From: Solwaraspora sp. WMMD791
GTDB lineage: Bacteria > Actinomycetota > Actinomycetes > Mycobacteriales > Micromonosporaceae
Assembly (NCBI RefSeq): GCF_029581195.1
Contig: NZ_CP120737.1
Location: 1 to 64,000 of the forward strand
Direction of reading: 5' to 3'
DNA: 64,000 nucleotides
Position numbers and translations under genes: made by a program. The number at the start of each line of letters is the position of its first letter. Position 1 is the stretch's first letter. Shown in pieces: positions 27,656 to 35,910 of the stretch. Below the pieces are notes generated by a model, which searched no databases, was not told the DNA's origin, and saw only the letters and a list, made by a program, of their open reading frames with translations.

Positions 27656-28335
27656 GTGCTGGTTGTCCTCGGCAGGGGTGGGTGGGCGTTGTCGGTGGCG
27701 AGGGTGGTGAGGATGTCGGACAGGGCGATGGGGTCGAGGTCGAGCACGATCTCGTGGTGTCGGGGGTCGTAGTCGACGTTGACGACGCCGACGAGGTAGT
27801 GCTCGCCGAGTCGGACGCTGACGGGGTTGGTGCGGCGTCGGTTGAGGAGGTCGATGATCTGTTCGCGGTTGAGGGTTTCGCCGCGGAAGGTGTGGCTGGT
27901 GGGCATGCTTCGGCTGGGGATCGCCTGGCGGTACCAGCGGAGGGTGGGGGTTTCGTGCCAGCCGGGCCAGTCGGTGTTGATGGTGGTGAGGCCGTCGCGT
28001 TGGCGTAGGACGATCTGTTCGTGGTGGATGAGGGTGGCGTCGCCGGGGTGTGTCCGTAGGAGGGTGACGACGCTGTTGATGATGTCGGCGGTTTCCTGGT
28101 CGGCGTTGGTGTGGTGGGGCCGGTGGCGGTAGAGGATTTCGAGGCGGGCGTTGTGTTGGCCGTAGGAGCCGGCGAGGTTGTCGTCGTCGGGGTGTAGGGG
28201 CCAGGCTTCGACGGTGATGCCGTCGCGGGCGAAGCCGATCTCGACCGGTTCGGCGTGCAGTACGGTTGCGACCAGGTTCAGGACGATGGCGACTGGTGCG
28301 GTGGCGGTGGTGTAGAGGCGGTACTCGGCGGCCAT
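27652..28335 (-). CDS. Hypothetical protein
   Basis: 227 residues, unrecognised. Mixed alpha/beta: YRLYTTATAPVAIVLNLVATVL at the N-terminus, GITVEAWPLHPDD near 45, ARLEILYRHRPHH near 67, ADIINSVVTLLRTHPGDATLIHHEQIVLRQRDG near 105, and a C-terminal VRLGEHYLVGVVNVDYDPRHHEIVLDL. The pattern, with a duplicated strand-helix organisation, is like small immunity-type or SMI/SUKH-type folds, but no diagnostic motif is present. It overlaps the TraB-like gene and lies 1 nt from the methyltransferase gene, so the three are probably one unit. Confidence 0.55.
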   Translation of the reverse strand: MAAEYRLYTTATAPVAIVLNLVATVLHAEPVEIGFARDGITVEAWPLHPDDDNLAGSYGQHNARLEILYRHRPHHTNADQETADIINSVVTLLRTHPGDATLIHHEQIVLRQRDGLTTINTDWPGWHETPTLRWYRQAIPSRSMPTSHTFRGETLNREQIIDLLNRRRTNPVSVRLGEHYLVGVVNVDYDPRHHEIVLDLDPIALSDILTTLATDNAHPPLPRTTST

Positions 28336-28336
28336 G

Positions 28337-29149
28337 TCAGCTGCCGGTGGGGGCGCGGCCGACGTGGGACAGTGCGAGGTTGCCTTTGACCACCAGGTCG
28401 GGGTGGAGCAGCAGTCGACGGAAGGCGTCGATGTCGTTGGGGGTCATGCCGGCGGCGGTGAGCCGGTCGCGGATGACCCCGGCGGTGGCGTAGGGCAGGA
28501 GACAGCCGGCCTGTCGGCCGGTCCAGGTGCCGGTGTGGCCGGTCGTGTCGACGTGCAGGCCGAGGGCGCGCATCGCGTGGTGGGCGCGGCGGCCCCACGT
28601 CAGGTCGTTGCCGGCGGCGGTGAGCGCTGCCCCGAACGCCCGGTGGTAGGCGGCGAAGAGCCGGTCGGCCTCGTCGGGGTCAGGGGCGGACAGTACGGAG
28701 CTGCGCCAGGTGGGTTCGAACTCTTCGACGATGAGCAGTCCGCCGGGGGTGAGGGCGTCGACGAGCCGACCGAGTACGGCGGTGCGCTGGTCGGCGGGCA
28801 GGTGCGCGAGGAGGAGCCGGACGTGGATGAGGTCGTAGCCGTCGTCGGGCAACGGGTCGGTGACGATGTTGTGGCGGATCAGCCGGACGCGGGGGTGTCG
28901 GCGGCTGGGGGTGAGGTCGATGTCGGTGGCGGTGACGTCGCCGTGAGGGGCCATTTCGGCGAGGGTCGCGGCGATGCAGCTGGCGCCGACGGCGACGACG
29001 AGGCATCGGGCGTCGGCGCGGACTCCGACGCGGCGTAGCTGTCGGCGGGAGAACGGGTCGAGCATGCCGGCCAGGGCGTCGAGCATGACCGCGTTGTCGT
29101 CGCGGGTGTCGGGTGGGGCGTCGCCGAACAGGTAGGTGGACGTGGTCAC
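28337..29149 (-). CDS. SAM-dependent methyltransferase
   Basis: About 270 residues from the GTG at 29149, which has AAGGAGA 6-7 nt upstream. Class I methyltransferase fold: CLVVAVGASCIAATLAEMA is a degraded motif I (G-A-S where G-x-G is usual), DVTATDIDLTPSR is motif II, NIVTDPLPDDGYDLIHVRLLLAHLP motif IV with LTPGGLLIVEEFEPTW as motif VI. Substrate unknown. The missing Gly pattern in motif I is unusual; the remaining motifs are intact, so SAM binding is still likely. Confidence 0.75.
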   Translation of the reverse strand: MTTSTYLFGDAPPDTRDDNAVMLDALAGMLDPFSRRQLRRVGVRADARCLVVAVGASCIAATLAEMAPHGDVTATDIDLTPSRRHPRVRLIRHNIVTDPLPDDGYDLIHVRLLLAHLPADQRTAVLGRLVDALTPGGLLIVEEFEPTWRSSVLSAPDPDEADRLFAAYHRAFGAALTAAGNDLTWGRRAHHAMRALGLHVDTTGHTGTWTGRQAGCLLPYATAGVIRDRLTAAGMTPNDIDAFRRLLLHPDLVVKGNLALSHVGRAPTGS

Positions 29150-29222
29150 AGCTGTCTCCTTCAAACAGTAGGGGTCAGCGGGCATGGCCTGGACCCGGTG
29201 GCCGGGTGAGCGTGCCCGGGGG

Positions 29223-30032
29223 TCAGGCGGTCGTGTGGCGGATCCACGGCGCTGCCCTGGCGCAGGCGGCGGTGAGGAGCCCGTACATCGCGGTGCTCAT
29301 GGCGGCGAGGACCGTGATGGCGGCGAAGGCCATGTCCGCGCGGGTGCCGGCGTTCTGGATGACGACGCCGAGCCCGGCGAGCCCGCCGAACAACTCCGAC
29401 ACGACGGCACCGATCAGGGCGAGGGGTAACGCGATCCGCAGCCCGGAGCACAGGTGCGGTAGCGCGGCGGGCAGCCGGACCTTGACGAACGTCTGCCAGC
29501 GGGACGCGGTCAGGGATCGGGCCAGCTCGACCAGATCCGCCGGGGTGGCCGTCAGGCCGGTGGCGGTCGCGAGGGCGATCGGCAGGAAGCACATCAGCCA
29601 GACCAGGACGATCTTCGGGCCGGTGCCGAAGCCGAGGGCGATGATCAGCACCGGCACGAGGGCGGGTTTCGGTAGCACGCTGAGGACCAGCAGGGTCGGG
29701 GTGAGTGCCCGCGCCAGCGGCCGGGACATGGCCAGGACAGTGCCGAGCATGACCGCTGTGCCGGCGGCGAGCGTGTAGCCGGCCATCGCCGTGGTGAGGG
29801 TGACGGCGGCGTGGTGGAACAGGTAGCCGGGCTGGTCGCGGATCACGGCGGCGACCGCGAAGGGCGGCGGCACAACATAGTCGGCGACGCCGGACACCTC
29901 GACGGCGGCCCACCAGACGGCGACCAGCCCGGCCACACCGAGGACCGGCGGGCAGGCTCCGGCGACCACCGTCCGCAGCCGGGCCGTGGCTGCCGAGGCG
30001 AGACCAGGCGTCGGCGGCGTGGGTCGGTTCAT
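29223..30032 (-). CDS. ABC transporter permease (SsuC/TauC type)
   Basis: 269 residues with about six membrane segments and the permease EAA-loop pattern (LVELARSLTASRWQTFVKVRLPAALPHLCSGLRIALPLALIG), typical of BPD_transp_1 permeases for nitrate/sulfonate/taurine/pyrimidine-precursor importers. Overlaps the binding-protein gene by 4 nt. No ATP-binding subunit gene is found in the window, so the transporter either uses an ATPase encoded elsewhere or is incomplete. Confidence 0.88.
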   Translation of the reverse strand: MNRPTPPTPGLASAATARLRTVVAGACPPVLGVAGLVAVWWAAVEVSGVADYVVPPPFAVAAVIRDQPGYLFHHAAVTLTTAMAGYTLAAGTAVMLGTVLAMSRPLARALTPTLLVLSVLPKPALVPVLIIALGFGTGPKIVLVWLMCFLPIALATATGLTATPADLVELARSLTASRWQTFVKVRLPAALPHLCSGLRIALPLALIGAVVSELFGGLAGLGVVIQNAGTRADMAFAAITVLAAMSTAMYGLLTAACARAAPWIRHTTA

Positions 30033-31048
30033 TCGACGAGGTCGGGGGCGATGATGTCCAGCGGCGTCAGCCCAGCGGGTATGGCACCGGCACCATGCAG
30101 GATCGCGATGTTGCGGGCCACCCTCGCCTCGTCGAAGTGGCCGAGGCGTCCTTCTGCCGGGGTGACGTAGCCGCGCAGCGCGGTCAGCTCGGCGGTGGCG
30201 AGGTGGGCCTGCTGGCCCTGCGTCTCCGGCTGCGACGCGTACGCCTTGCCGGCCTGGTCGGGATGGCTCATGCAGTAGACCAGCCCGCGTAGCAGTGCCC
30301 GGTTGAACCGGCGGACCACGTCGGCACGGTTGGTCGCGGTCGCTGTGGAGACGGCCATCGCCGAGCCGTGCAGGTCACCGATCCAGTCGACGAACGGCAG
30401 CACCGACAGGTCCTGCTTCGCGACGGACCGCACCGACTCCACCGCCGGCACGAACTGCGAGATGGCGTCGACTCTTCCTTCGGCGAGCAGCGCCGCGTGC
30501 TGGGCCGGCACCGGGTTACTCACCCACTGCACACCCGAGGCGTCGAAACCGGCCAGCTGCGCGTACGTCGGGAACAGCACATGGTTGATGCCGCCCGGCA
30601 GGTACGACAACCGCCGGCCCGCCAGGTCACCTGGCGTGCGGATACCCGACGACGCCAACGCCACGAAACACGCCAGGTTCCGCTGGTGCAGCACCGACGT
30701 CAGCCGGAAGTCCCGGATGCCACCGGGCATGCTGGCCTCGATCATCGCGGCGTTCACGTCCAGCGTCGCCACGTCGACCCGCCCGGCCGCCAACAGCTTC
30801 AGATTCTCGCCCGACCCCTTGCCCGGCAGCACCTCCACGGCCAGACCCTCGTCACGGAACCAACCCTGCGCCCGCGCCACCAGCAGCGGCGCTTCCCGAC
30901 CCTGGAACCCCGCACCCGTCAACACCTTGACCGTCTGCACAGCGGCGGGGCCGGCAGCGGGCAACCGACCGCAAGCCGAGGCAGCCACCCCAGCCGCGAC
31001 AGCGGCCCCACCAGCGAGTAGCCGCCGGCGAGTGATCGTACGCACCAT
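30029..31048 (-). CDS. ABC transporter substrate-binding lipoprotein (SsuA/THI5-like)
   Basis: 339 residues from the ATG at 31048. The N-terminus has a twin-arginine-like RRRLLAGGAAVAAG and a lipobox (ASAC at about residues 23-26), so it should be exported and lipid-anchored. The mature domain fits NMT1/SsuA-type solute-binding proteins: GWFRDEGLAVEVLPGKGSGE, AAGRVDVATLDVNAAMIEA, GRRLSYLPGG and LAEGRVDAISQFVPAVESV. Ligand unknown; family ligands include aromatic/aliphatic sulfonates and pyrimidines. Coupled to the permease. Confidence 0.85.
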   Translation of the reverse strand: MVRTITRRRLLAGGAAVAAGVAASACGRLPAAGPAAVQTVKVLTGAGFQGREAPLLVARAQGWFRDEGLAVEVLPGKGSGENLKLLAAGRVDVATLDVNAAMIEASMPGGIRDFRLTSVLHQRNLACFVALASSGIRTPGDLAGRRLSYLPGGINHVLFPTYAQLAGFDASGVQWVSNPVPAQHAALLAEGRVDAISQFVPAVESVRSVAKQDLSVLPFVDWIGDLHGSAMAVSTATATNRADVVRRFNRALLRGLVYCMSHPDQAGKAYASQPETQGQQAHLATAELTALRGYVTPAEGRLGHFDEARVARNIAILHGAGAIPAGLTPLDIIAPDLVE

Positions 31049-31138
31049 CAAGACCTCGCTTACTTAGTAATACATGTTGGGGTGTACTCGTGCACGAAAG
31101 GCGCGGACGCCAGGAAGCCGCAGCAGGCAGAGCAGGAT

Positions 31139-31193
31139 GGCCTGCCCTCCCGTCCTCGACGACGGGGGACGCCCAGGCGTAGGAGGGCAGGCC
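31139..31193. other. Structured hairpin in divergent region
   Basis: GGCCTGCCCTCC (31139-31150) pairs perfectly with GGAGGGCAGGCC (31182-31193). Inside, a CCGTC/GACGG stem can form. This lies in the leader of the minus-strand ABC transporter genes, 90-150 nt before their start. No known riboswitch consensus (TPP or guanidine types were considered because of the transporter type) was recognised. Confidence 0.45.
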
Positions 31194-31265
31194 CTGGCAG
31201 AGGTGTTCCGCCTCAGCCCCTACGCGAGGAGACACCTCAACCAGACCGAAAACCTAGATTGCTAA

Positions 31266-31302
31266 GCAAGACAAGTCAACACGGGACACTTGACTTGCTT
31301 GC
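31266..31302. promoter_or_regulatory. Candidate GntR operator, inverted repeat
   Basis: GCAAGACAAGTCAA (31266-31279) and TTGACTTGCTTGC (31290-31302) form an inverted repeat, 13 of 14 positions matching with one gap, separated by 10 bases. It lies about 50 nt upstream of the start of the small GntR-type gene and in the shared region with the ABC transporter genes. Autoregulation by the GntR protein is a reasonable inference. Confidence 0.5.
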
Positions 31303-31353
31303 CAACACAGGTCAGGCGTGATGCGATGGCTCCACCTACGCGAGGAGCCCGCC

Positions 31354-31593
31354 GTGCCGACCCCCTCCCAGCCCGCAGAGCCGGTCTTCCGGCGGATCAT
31401 GCGCGACATCGAGACCGCCATCGCCACCGGCGACCTCAAACCCGGCGACAAGATCCCATCCACAACGGAACTCCGCGAACAGTACGAATGCTCAGCACCC
31501 ACCGTCCGCCAAGCCCTCGCGCGCCTCCAGGAACGCGGCATCCTCCAAGGCCACCAAGGGCGAGGCGTCTACGTCAGCAACGCGCCGAGCTGA
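31354..31593 (+). CDS. Small GntR-family regulator
   Basis: 79 residues from the GTG at 31354 with GAGGAG 6-8 nt upstream; an earlier GTG/ATG would add 12 residues. FRRIMRDIETAIATGDLKPGDKIPSTTELREQYECSAPTVRQALARLQERGILQGHQGRGVYV is a complete GntR winged helix, but there is no effector-binding domain after it. Such DNA-binding-domain-only GntR proteins are frequent in actinomycete accessory regions. It probably controls itself and perhaps the divergent ABC transporter. Confidence 0.85.
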   Translation: MPTPSQPAEPVFRRIMRDIETAIATGDLKPGDKIPSTTELREQYECSAPTVRQALARLQERGILQGHQGRGVYVSNAPS

Positions 31594-31807
31594 CCAGGGA
31601 CTGGTACCTGCGGTTGTGTAGTCGGCACCGGCAAGGATCGCGCCGCGAAAGCTCGTCGCTCATCTTCGCTGACCGGTGACACTCGACCTTCCGGCCGCTC
31701 GGTGCCTGCTGGGCCAGGTCGGGTGCTCCAGCGGAGGTTGCTCGCACCGACTACGATCTGACTCCCGGTATCAGGTCCGACGCTTCTGGTGACCACGAGG
31801 TGAGTGC

Positions 31808-32197
31808 ATGTCTGGTCGGCGAGTTGCCTGGGCCGCAGGCATCGCGGTGGTGCTCGCCGCCGCGAACAGCGCGGTGATCAACAGGTTGCAGGGCGGCTGG
31901 CAGTGGTGGCTCGCGGCAGGGGTGTTGACGCTGGTCGGGGCGTTGGTAGCGGGTTGGTTGGCCGGAGAAGCGTCGGAATCACACCGCCGAATCGGTGCTG
32001 GTGCGGTGGTCGCTGGTCGGGACCTCGGCGGCCGGGTCCGGACCGATCCGTCCACTACGGCTGGTGATGAGCCGATGCCGCAGTCCGGGGTCGCTCCGGG
32101 CGCGGTGGTCGCGGGACGGGACATCACCGGACAGGCGGACATCGACACCACCGGCGGCAGGGCCCGGTCGCCGCGACAGCAGGGACCGGTTCAGTAA
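31808..32197 (+). CDS. Small membrane protein with AGRD motifs
   Basis: 129 residues. Two membrane segments at about 6-24 (AWAAGIAVVLAAANSAVIN) and 33-53 (WWLAAGVLTLVGALVAGWLAG), then a soluble tail with two copies of the motif GAVVAGRD(L/I)xG (residues ~66-76 and ~101-112), each followed by a Thr/Asp-rich stretch. A third copy of the motif, GAVAAGRDING, is found at the N-terminus of the STAND NTPase encoded 2 nt downstream. Start: ATG with GAGGTGAG upstream. I infer that the pair works together, the tail and NTPase sharing a short binding or assembly element. Confidence 0.7.
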   Translation: MSGRRVAWAAGIAVVLAAANSAVINRLQGGWQWWLAAGVLTLVGALVAGWLAGEASESHRRIGAGAVVAGRDLGGRVRTDPSTTAGDEPMPQSGVAPGAVVAGRDITGQADIDTTGGRARSPRQQGPVQ

Positions 32198-32199
32198 CG

Positions 32200-35100
32200 G
32201 TGGGACCGAAATGGCAGCTGGCCCCGGGCGCGGTCGCCGCTGGCCGGGACATCAACGGGACGGTGCGTACCGGACCGACGTACGTTCAGGTCACGGTGGG
32301 CCGGTTCGACCGGCTGAATGACGCGATCTTTGATCCGGCGCCGTTGTACGAGCAGCTGGATCTCGCCCGGTTTCAAGGCCGCTCCGGCCTGATCACCCAA
32401 ATCGACAAACGGATCGCCGCCACCGACCGTGGGTACGTCGTGGTGCGAGGCGAAGCCGGGGTCGGCAAGAGCGCGCTGGCGGCGCATCTGGTGTGGACGC
32501 GGCAATGCGCTCACCACTTCACTCGGCTCGACGGCGGAGCGCGCAACCCAATCGAGGCACGCAAGAGCCTGGCCGCGCAGTTGATCGGCGCATGGGACCT
32601 AGCGGACAGGTTCACCCCGGGAGACGTGTTCCCGGCGGCTGCGCAGCGGCCAGACTGGCTGACCAAGGTTATTCGGGCGGCGGTGGCGGCCCGTGATGAG
32701 CGGTTCGCGCCAGCCGAGCGCCGACCGCTGGTGCTGGTCGTCGACGGATTGGATGAGGCCGAGGCGGATCCGGCGGGCATGGGTACCGGGGTTCCACTCG
32801 GGCTGCCAGCACCGGACGCCTTGCCAGCAGGGGCGTACATCGTGGCGACCAGCCGGTACGGCCTTCCTCTGGTCGCACTGCGGGATCCGCTGCGGGTCGG
32901 CTGGTCGCAAATCGAGGTGGAGGGTGCCGACAACCTGGCCGACATGGCTGCCTACCTGCACGCCGCGACCACCGGTCCGACCCCGGATCCGGCGCTGACT
33001 ACAGTGCTGGCCGAGCGCCGGGTCCCTACGGAGACGTTCGTCGCGACGCTACTCGATCGCTGCCGCGGAGTGTGGATCTATCTGCGGTACGTGCTCGACG
33101 AGGTCCGCGCTGGGTTGCGCCCGCCGAACGATGTGGCGTGCCTGCCGGACGGTCTGCGGGGCTACTACGAGCTGCAGATCCAGCAGCGGTGGGCTACCCA
33201 TCTCGACTGGCGATCGCTACACCTGCCCGCTCTGGCGGTGCTCGCCGCCCTCGGCCGCGCGATCGACCGCAACGACCTCGCTACGGTGCTCAACCGGCCG
33301 GATGCCGCCAGCGACCTGGCGGCATGGCTGGACGGACCAGCCCGCGCGTTCCTCGACGTGACCACCGGTTCGGACCGCCACCGCCAATACCGGGTCCGCC
33401 ACCAAAGCCTGCGCGACCTGTTCGCCGCCGCCGCGAGCGGCAACGAAACAGTGGAATCGATCGACGCCGGGCTGACCGACGAGTTGCACACCGCCTGGCA
33501 GACCGCGCACCGGATGATCACTACGTGGCTGGTCCCACCCGAGAGCCCGGCCACTGGACGGCGCGACTGGTCCGGCATCGACGACTACACCCGCCTGCGG
33601 CTCCCCGCGCACACTGCCGCCGCTGGAATGCTCGACGAGTTGATGTCCGACCCTGGATTCCTGCTGTCTTGCCCGCCGGGCCAGATCCTGCAGCACCGGC
33701 ACTTCCTGGTCACACGGCACGCCATCACCGCAGCTGCGGCACTGGAAAGCGCCTCCACCAGCGAGTGGATCGGCTGGTCCGATCCGAAACGGGCCTGGTG
33801 GCTGCACGTCTGGGCTCGCAAGATCCGATCAACCCGTTTGGCTGACGCCCTCATCCTCGACTACCCCGAGTGGCCCTGGCATGTGCAAACCGCCATCTGG
33901 TCAGGTACCACTCATCGTATCCTCGGCCATCCCTATGGGGTGGAGGCGGTGGCAGTGCTGCCCGGTCCGGACGGCCGACACCTCATCGTCACCGGCGGCA
34001 GCGACGGATCGGTGCGAGTTTGGAATCCGGACACCGGTGACCAGTTAGTCGAACTAACTGCCCACACCAGTGGAGTGAGAGCAGTGGCGGTGCTGCCCGG
34101 TCCGGACGGCCGACACCTCATCATTTCCGCCGGCGACGATCATTCGGTGCGAGTTTGGAATCCGGACACTGGTGACCAGCTGGCCGAACTCACCGGTTAC
34201 GCCGGTGCAGTAAGGGCGGTGGGTGTGCTGCCCGGTCCGGACGGCCGACACCTCATCGTCACCGGCGGCAGCGACGGATCGGTGCGAGTTTGGAATCCGG
34301 ACACCGGTGACCAGTTAGTCGAACTAACTGCCCACACCAGTGGAGTGAGAGCAGTGGCGGTGCTGCCCGGTCCGGACGGCCGACACCTCATCGTCACCGG
34401 CGGCGGCTTCGGCGACGGATCGGTACGAATCTGGGACCCCGGCACCGGCGAGCGACTGGCCGAACTCACCCGCCGCTCTGGTGAGGTGCGGGCGGTAGCG
34501 GTGCTGCCCGGTCCGGACGGCCGACACCTCATCGTCACCGGCTTCGGCGACGGATCGGTACAGATCTGGGACCCCGGCACCGGCGAGCGACTGGCCGAAC
34601 TCACCGGCTACGCCGGTGAGGTGCGGGCGGTAGCGGTGCTGCCCGGTCCAGACGGCCGACACCTCATCGTCACCGGAGACCGTTACGGATCGGTACAGAT
34701 CTGGGACCCCGGCACCGGCGAGCGACTGGCCGAACTCACCGGCTACGCCGGTGAGGTGCGGGCGGTAGCGGTGCTGCCCGGTCCGGACGGCCGACACCTC
34801 ATCGTCACCGGCGGCGGCTCGGGCGACGGATCGGTGCGAGTTTGGAATCCGGACACTGGTGACCAGCTGGCCGAACTCACCGGTCACGCCGGTGCAGTAA
34901 GGGCGGTGGGTGTGCTGCCGGGTCCGGACGGTCGATATCGCATCGTCACCGGCGGTGGCTTCGGCGACGGATCGATACGGATTTGGGATCCAGACACTGG
35001 TGACCAGCTGGCCGAACTCACCGGCCACGCCGGCCGGGTGAACGCTGTGGCAGTTCTGCCGGGTCCGGACGGTCGACATCGCATAGTCTCCGGCGGCCTT

Positions 35101-35811
35101 TATGGGGGCGTGCGGGTATGGGACCCCGGCACCGGCGACCAGTTCGCCGAACTGTTCGGCCGCCTCGACGGGGTGAGAGCGGTGGCGGTGTTGTCCGGCC
35201 TGGGCGGCCGACACCATATTGTAATCGGCGGCCCTTATGGGGGCGTGCGGGTATGGGACCCCGGCACCGGCGACCAGCTGGCCGAACTCACCGGCCACAC
35301 CGGTGAAGTCAGGGCGGTGGCGGTGGCGGTGCTGCCTGGGCGAGACCGCCCACACCGCATCGTCACCGGAGACCGTGATGGGTCGGTGCGAGTTTGGGAT
35401 CCGCATTCCGGTGATCTGCTGGCCGAACTCACCGGCCACACCGGCCAGGTGGCGGCGGTGGCGGTGCTGCCCGGTCCAGACGGCGGACACCTCATCATTT
35501 CCGGCGGCGGCGATGGCTCGGTACGGATCTGGGACCCTGACACCGGCGACCAGCTGGCCAAGCTCACCGGCCACACCGGCCAGGTGGCGGCGGTGGCGGT
35601 GCTGCCCGGTCCAGACGGCGGACACCTCATCATTTCCGGCGGCGGCGATGGCTCGGTACGGATCTGGGACCCTGACACCGGCGACCAGCTGGCCAAGCTC
35701 ACCGGCCACACCGGTCGGGTGAATGCCGTTGCGGTGCTGCCCGGTCCAGGCAGTCGACACCTCATCGTCACTGGAAGCGACGACCGTTCCGTGATGGTCT
35801 ATCGCCAGTGA
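32200..35811 (+). CDS. STAND-like P-loop NTPase with 14 WD40 repeats
   Basis: 1203 residues. Residues 9-20 hold the AGRD motif; Walker A GEAGVGKS is at 84-91 and Walker B LVLVVDGLDEAE near 177-188, followed by a helical arm (~250-570) with FLDVTTGSDRHRQYRVRHQSLRDLFA, and from about 573 to the end 14 WD40 repeats of 45 residues (core VAVLPGPDGRHLIVTG, SVRIWDPxTGDQLAELTG). Fourteen blades suggest two seven-bladed propellers. STAND NTPases with WD40 sensors are signal-transduction or anti-phage regulators in bacteria; no effector domain is visible in this protein, so the membrane partner might supply it. GTG start 2 nt after the previous stop. Confidence 0.8.
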   Translation: MGPKWQLAPGAVAAGRDINGTVRTGPTYVQVTVGRFDRLNDAIFDPAPLYEQLDLARFQGRSGLITQIDKRIAATDRGYVVVRGEAGVGKSALAAHLVWTRQCAHHFTRLDGGARNPIEARKSLAAQLIGAWDLADRFTPGDVFPAAAQRPDWLTKVIRAAVAARDERFAPAERRPLVLVVDGLDEAEADPAGMGTGVPLGLPAPDALPAGAYIVATSRYGLPLVALRDPLRVGWSQIEVEGADNLADMAAYLHAATTGPTPDPALTTVLAERRVPTETFVATLLDRCRGVWIYLRYVLDEVRAGLRPPNDVACLPDGLRGYYELQIQQRWATHLDWRSLHLPALAVLAALGRAIDRNDLATVLNRPDAASDLAAWLDGPARAFLDVTTGSDRHRQYRVRHQSLRDLFAAAASGNETVESIDAGLTDELHTAWQTAHRMITTWLVPPESPATGRRDWSGIDDYTRLRLPAHTAAAGMLDELMSDPGFLLSCPPGQILQHRHFLVTRHAITAAAALESASTSEWIGWSDPKRAWWLHVWARKIRSTRLADALILDYPEWPWHVQTAIWSGTTHRILGHPYGVEAVAVLPGPDGRHLIVTGGSDGSVRVWNPDTGDQLVELTAHTSGVRAVAVLPGPDGRHLIISAGDDHSVRVWNPDTGDQLAELTGYAGAVRAVGVLPGPDGRHLIVTGGSDGSVRVWNPDTGDQLVELTAHTSGVRAVAVLPGPDGRHLIVTGGGFGDGSVRIWDPGTGERLAELTRRSGEVRAVAVLPGPDGRHLIVTGFGDGSVQIWDPGTGERLAELTGYAGEVRAVAVLPGPDGRHLIVTGDRYGSVQIWDPGTGERLAELTGYAGEVRAVAVLPGPDGRHLIVTGGGSGDGSVRVWNPDTGDQLAELTGHAGAVRAVGVLPGPDGRYRIVTGGGFGDGSIRIWDPDTGDQLAELTGHAGRVNAVAVLPGPDGRHRIVSGGLYGGVRVWDPGTGDQFAELFGRLDGVRAVAVLSGLGGRHHIVIGGPYGGVRVWDPGTGDQLAELTGHTGEVRAVAVAVLPGRDRPHRIVTGDRDGSVRVWDPHSGDLLAELTGHTGQVAAVAVLPGPDGGHLIISGGGDGSVRIWDPDTGDQLAKLTGHTGQVAAVAVLPGPDGGHLIISGGGDGSVRIWDPDTGDQLAKLTGHTGRVNAVAVLPGPGSRHLIVTGSDDRSVMVYRQ
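35428..35697 (+). repeat. Identical 135-bp tandem repeats in WD40 region
   Basis: Two adjacent 135-bp units, 35428-35562 and 35563-35697, appear identical base for base. Other long near-identical copies exist 270 bp apart (for example around 33991 and 34261). One unit encodes exactly one 45-residue WD40 blade. Recent amplification or gene conversion within the coding region is the simplest explanation. Confidence 0.8.
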
Positions 35812-35910
35812 CCAAAGAGCCGCGCGGCAGCCGGCAGTCCCGCTAGCGACACTCTGGGACCCCGTTAGATTGGAGCATTCTCGCGGTGATCTCGATGGTG
35901 ACCTTCTAGC

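Noticed and set aside
31060-31250. TPP or guanidine riboswitch before the THI5/SsuA-like gene
   Set aside because: A GGGGCTGAG stretch is present, but the remaining conserved TPP or ykkC elements are missing.
33920-35800. Regular repeats that could look like a CRISPR array
   Set aside because: The period is 135 bp with no unique spacers and the repeats encode WD40 blades in one open frame.
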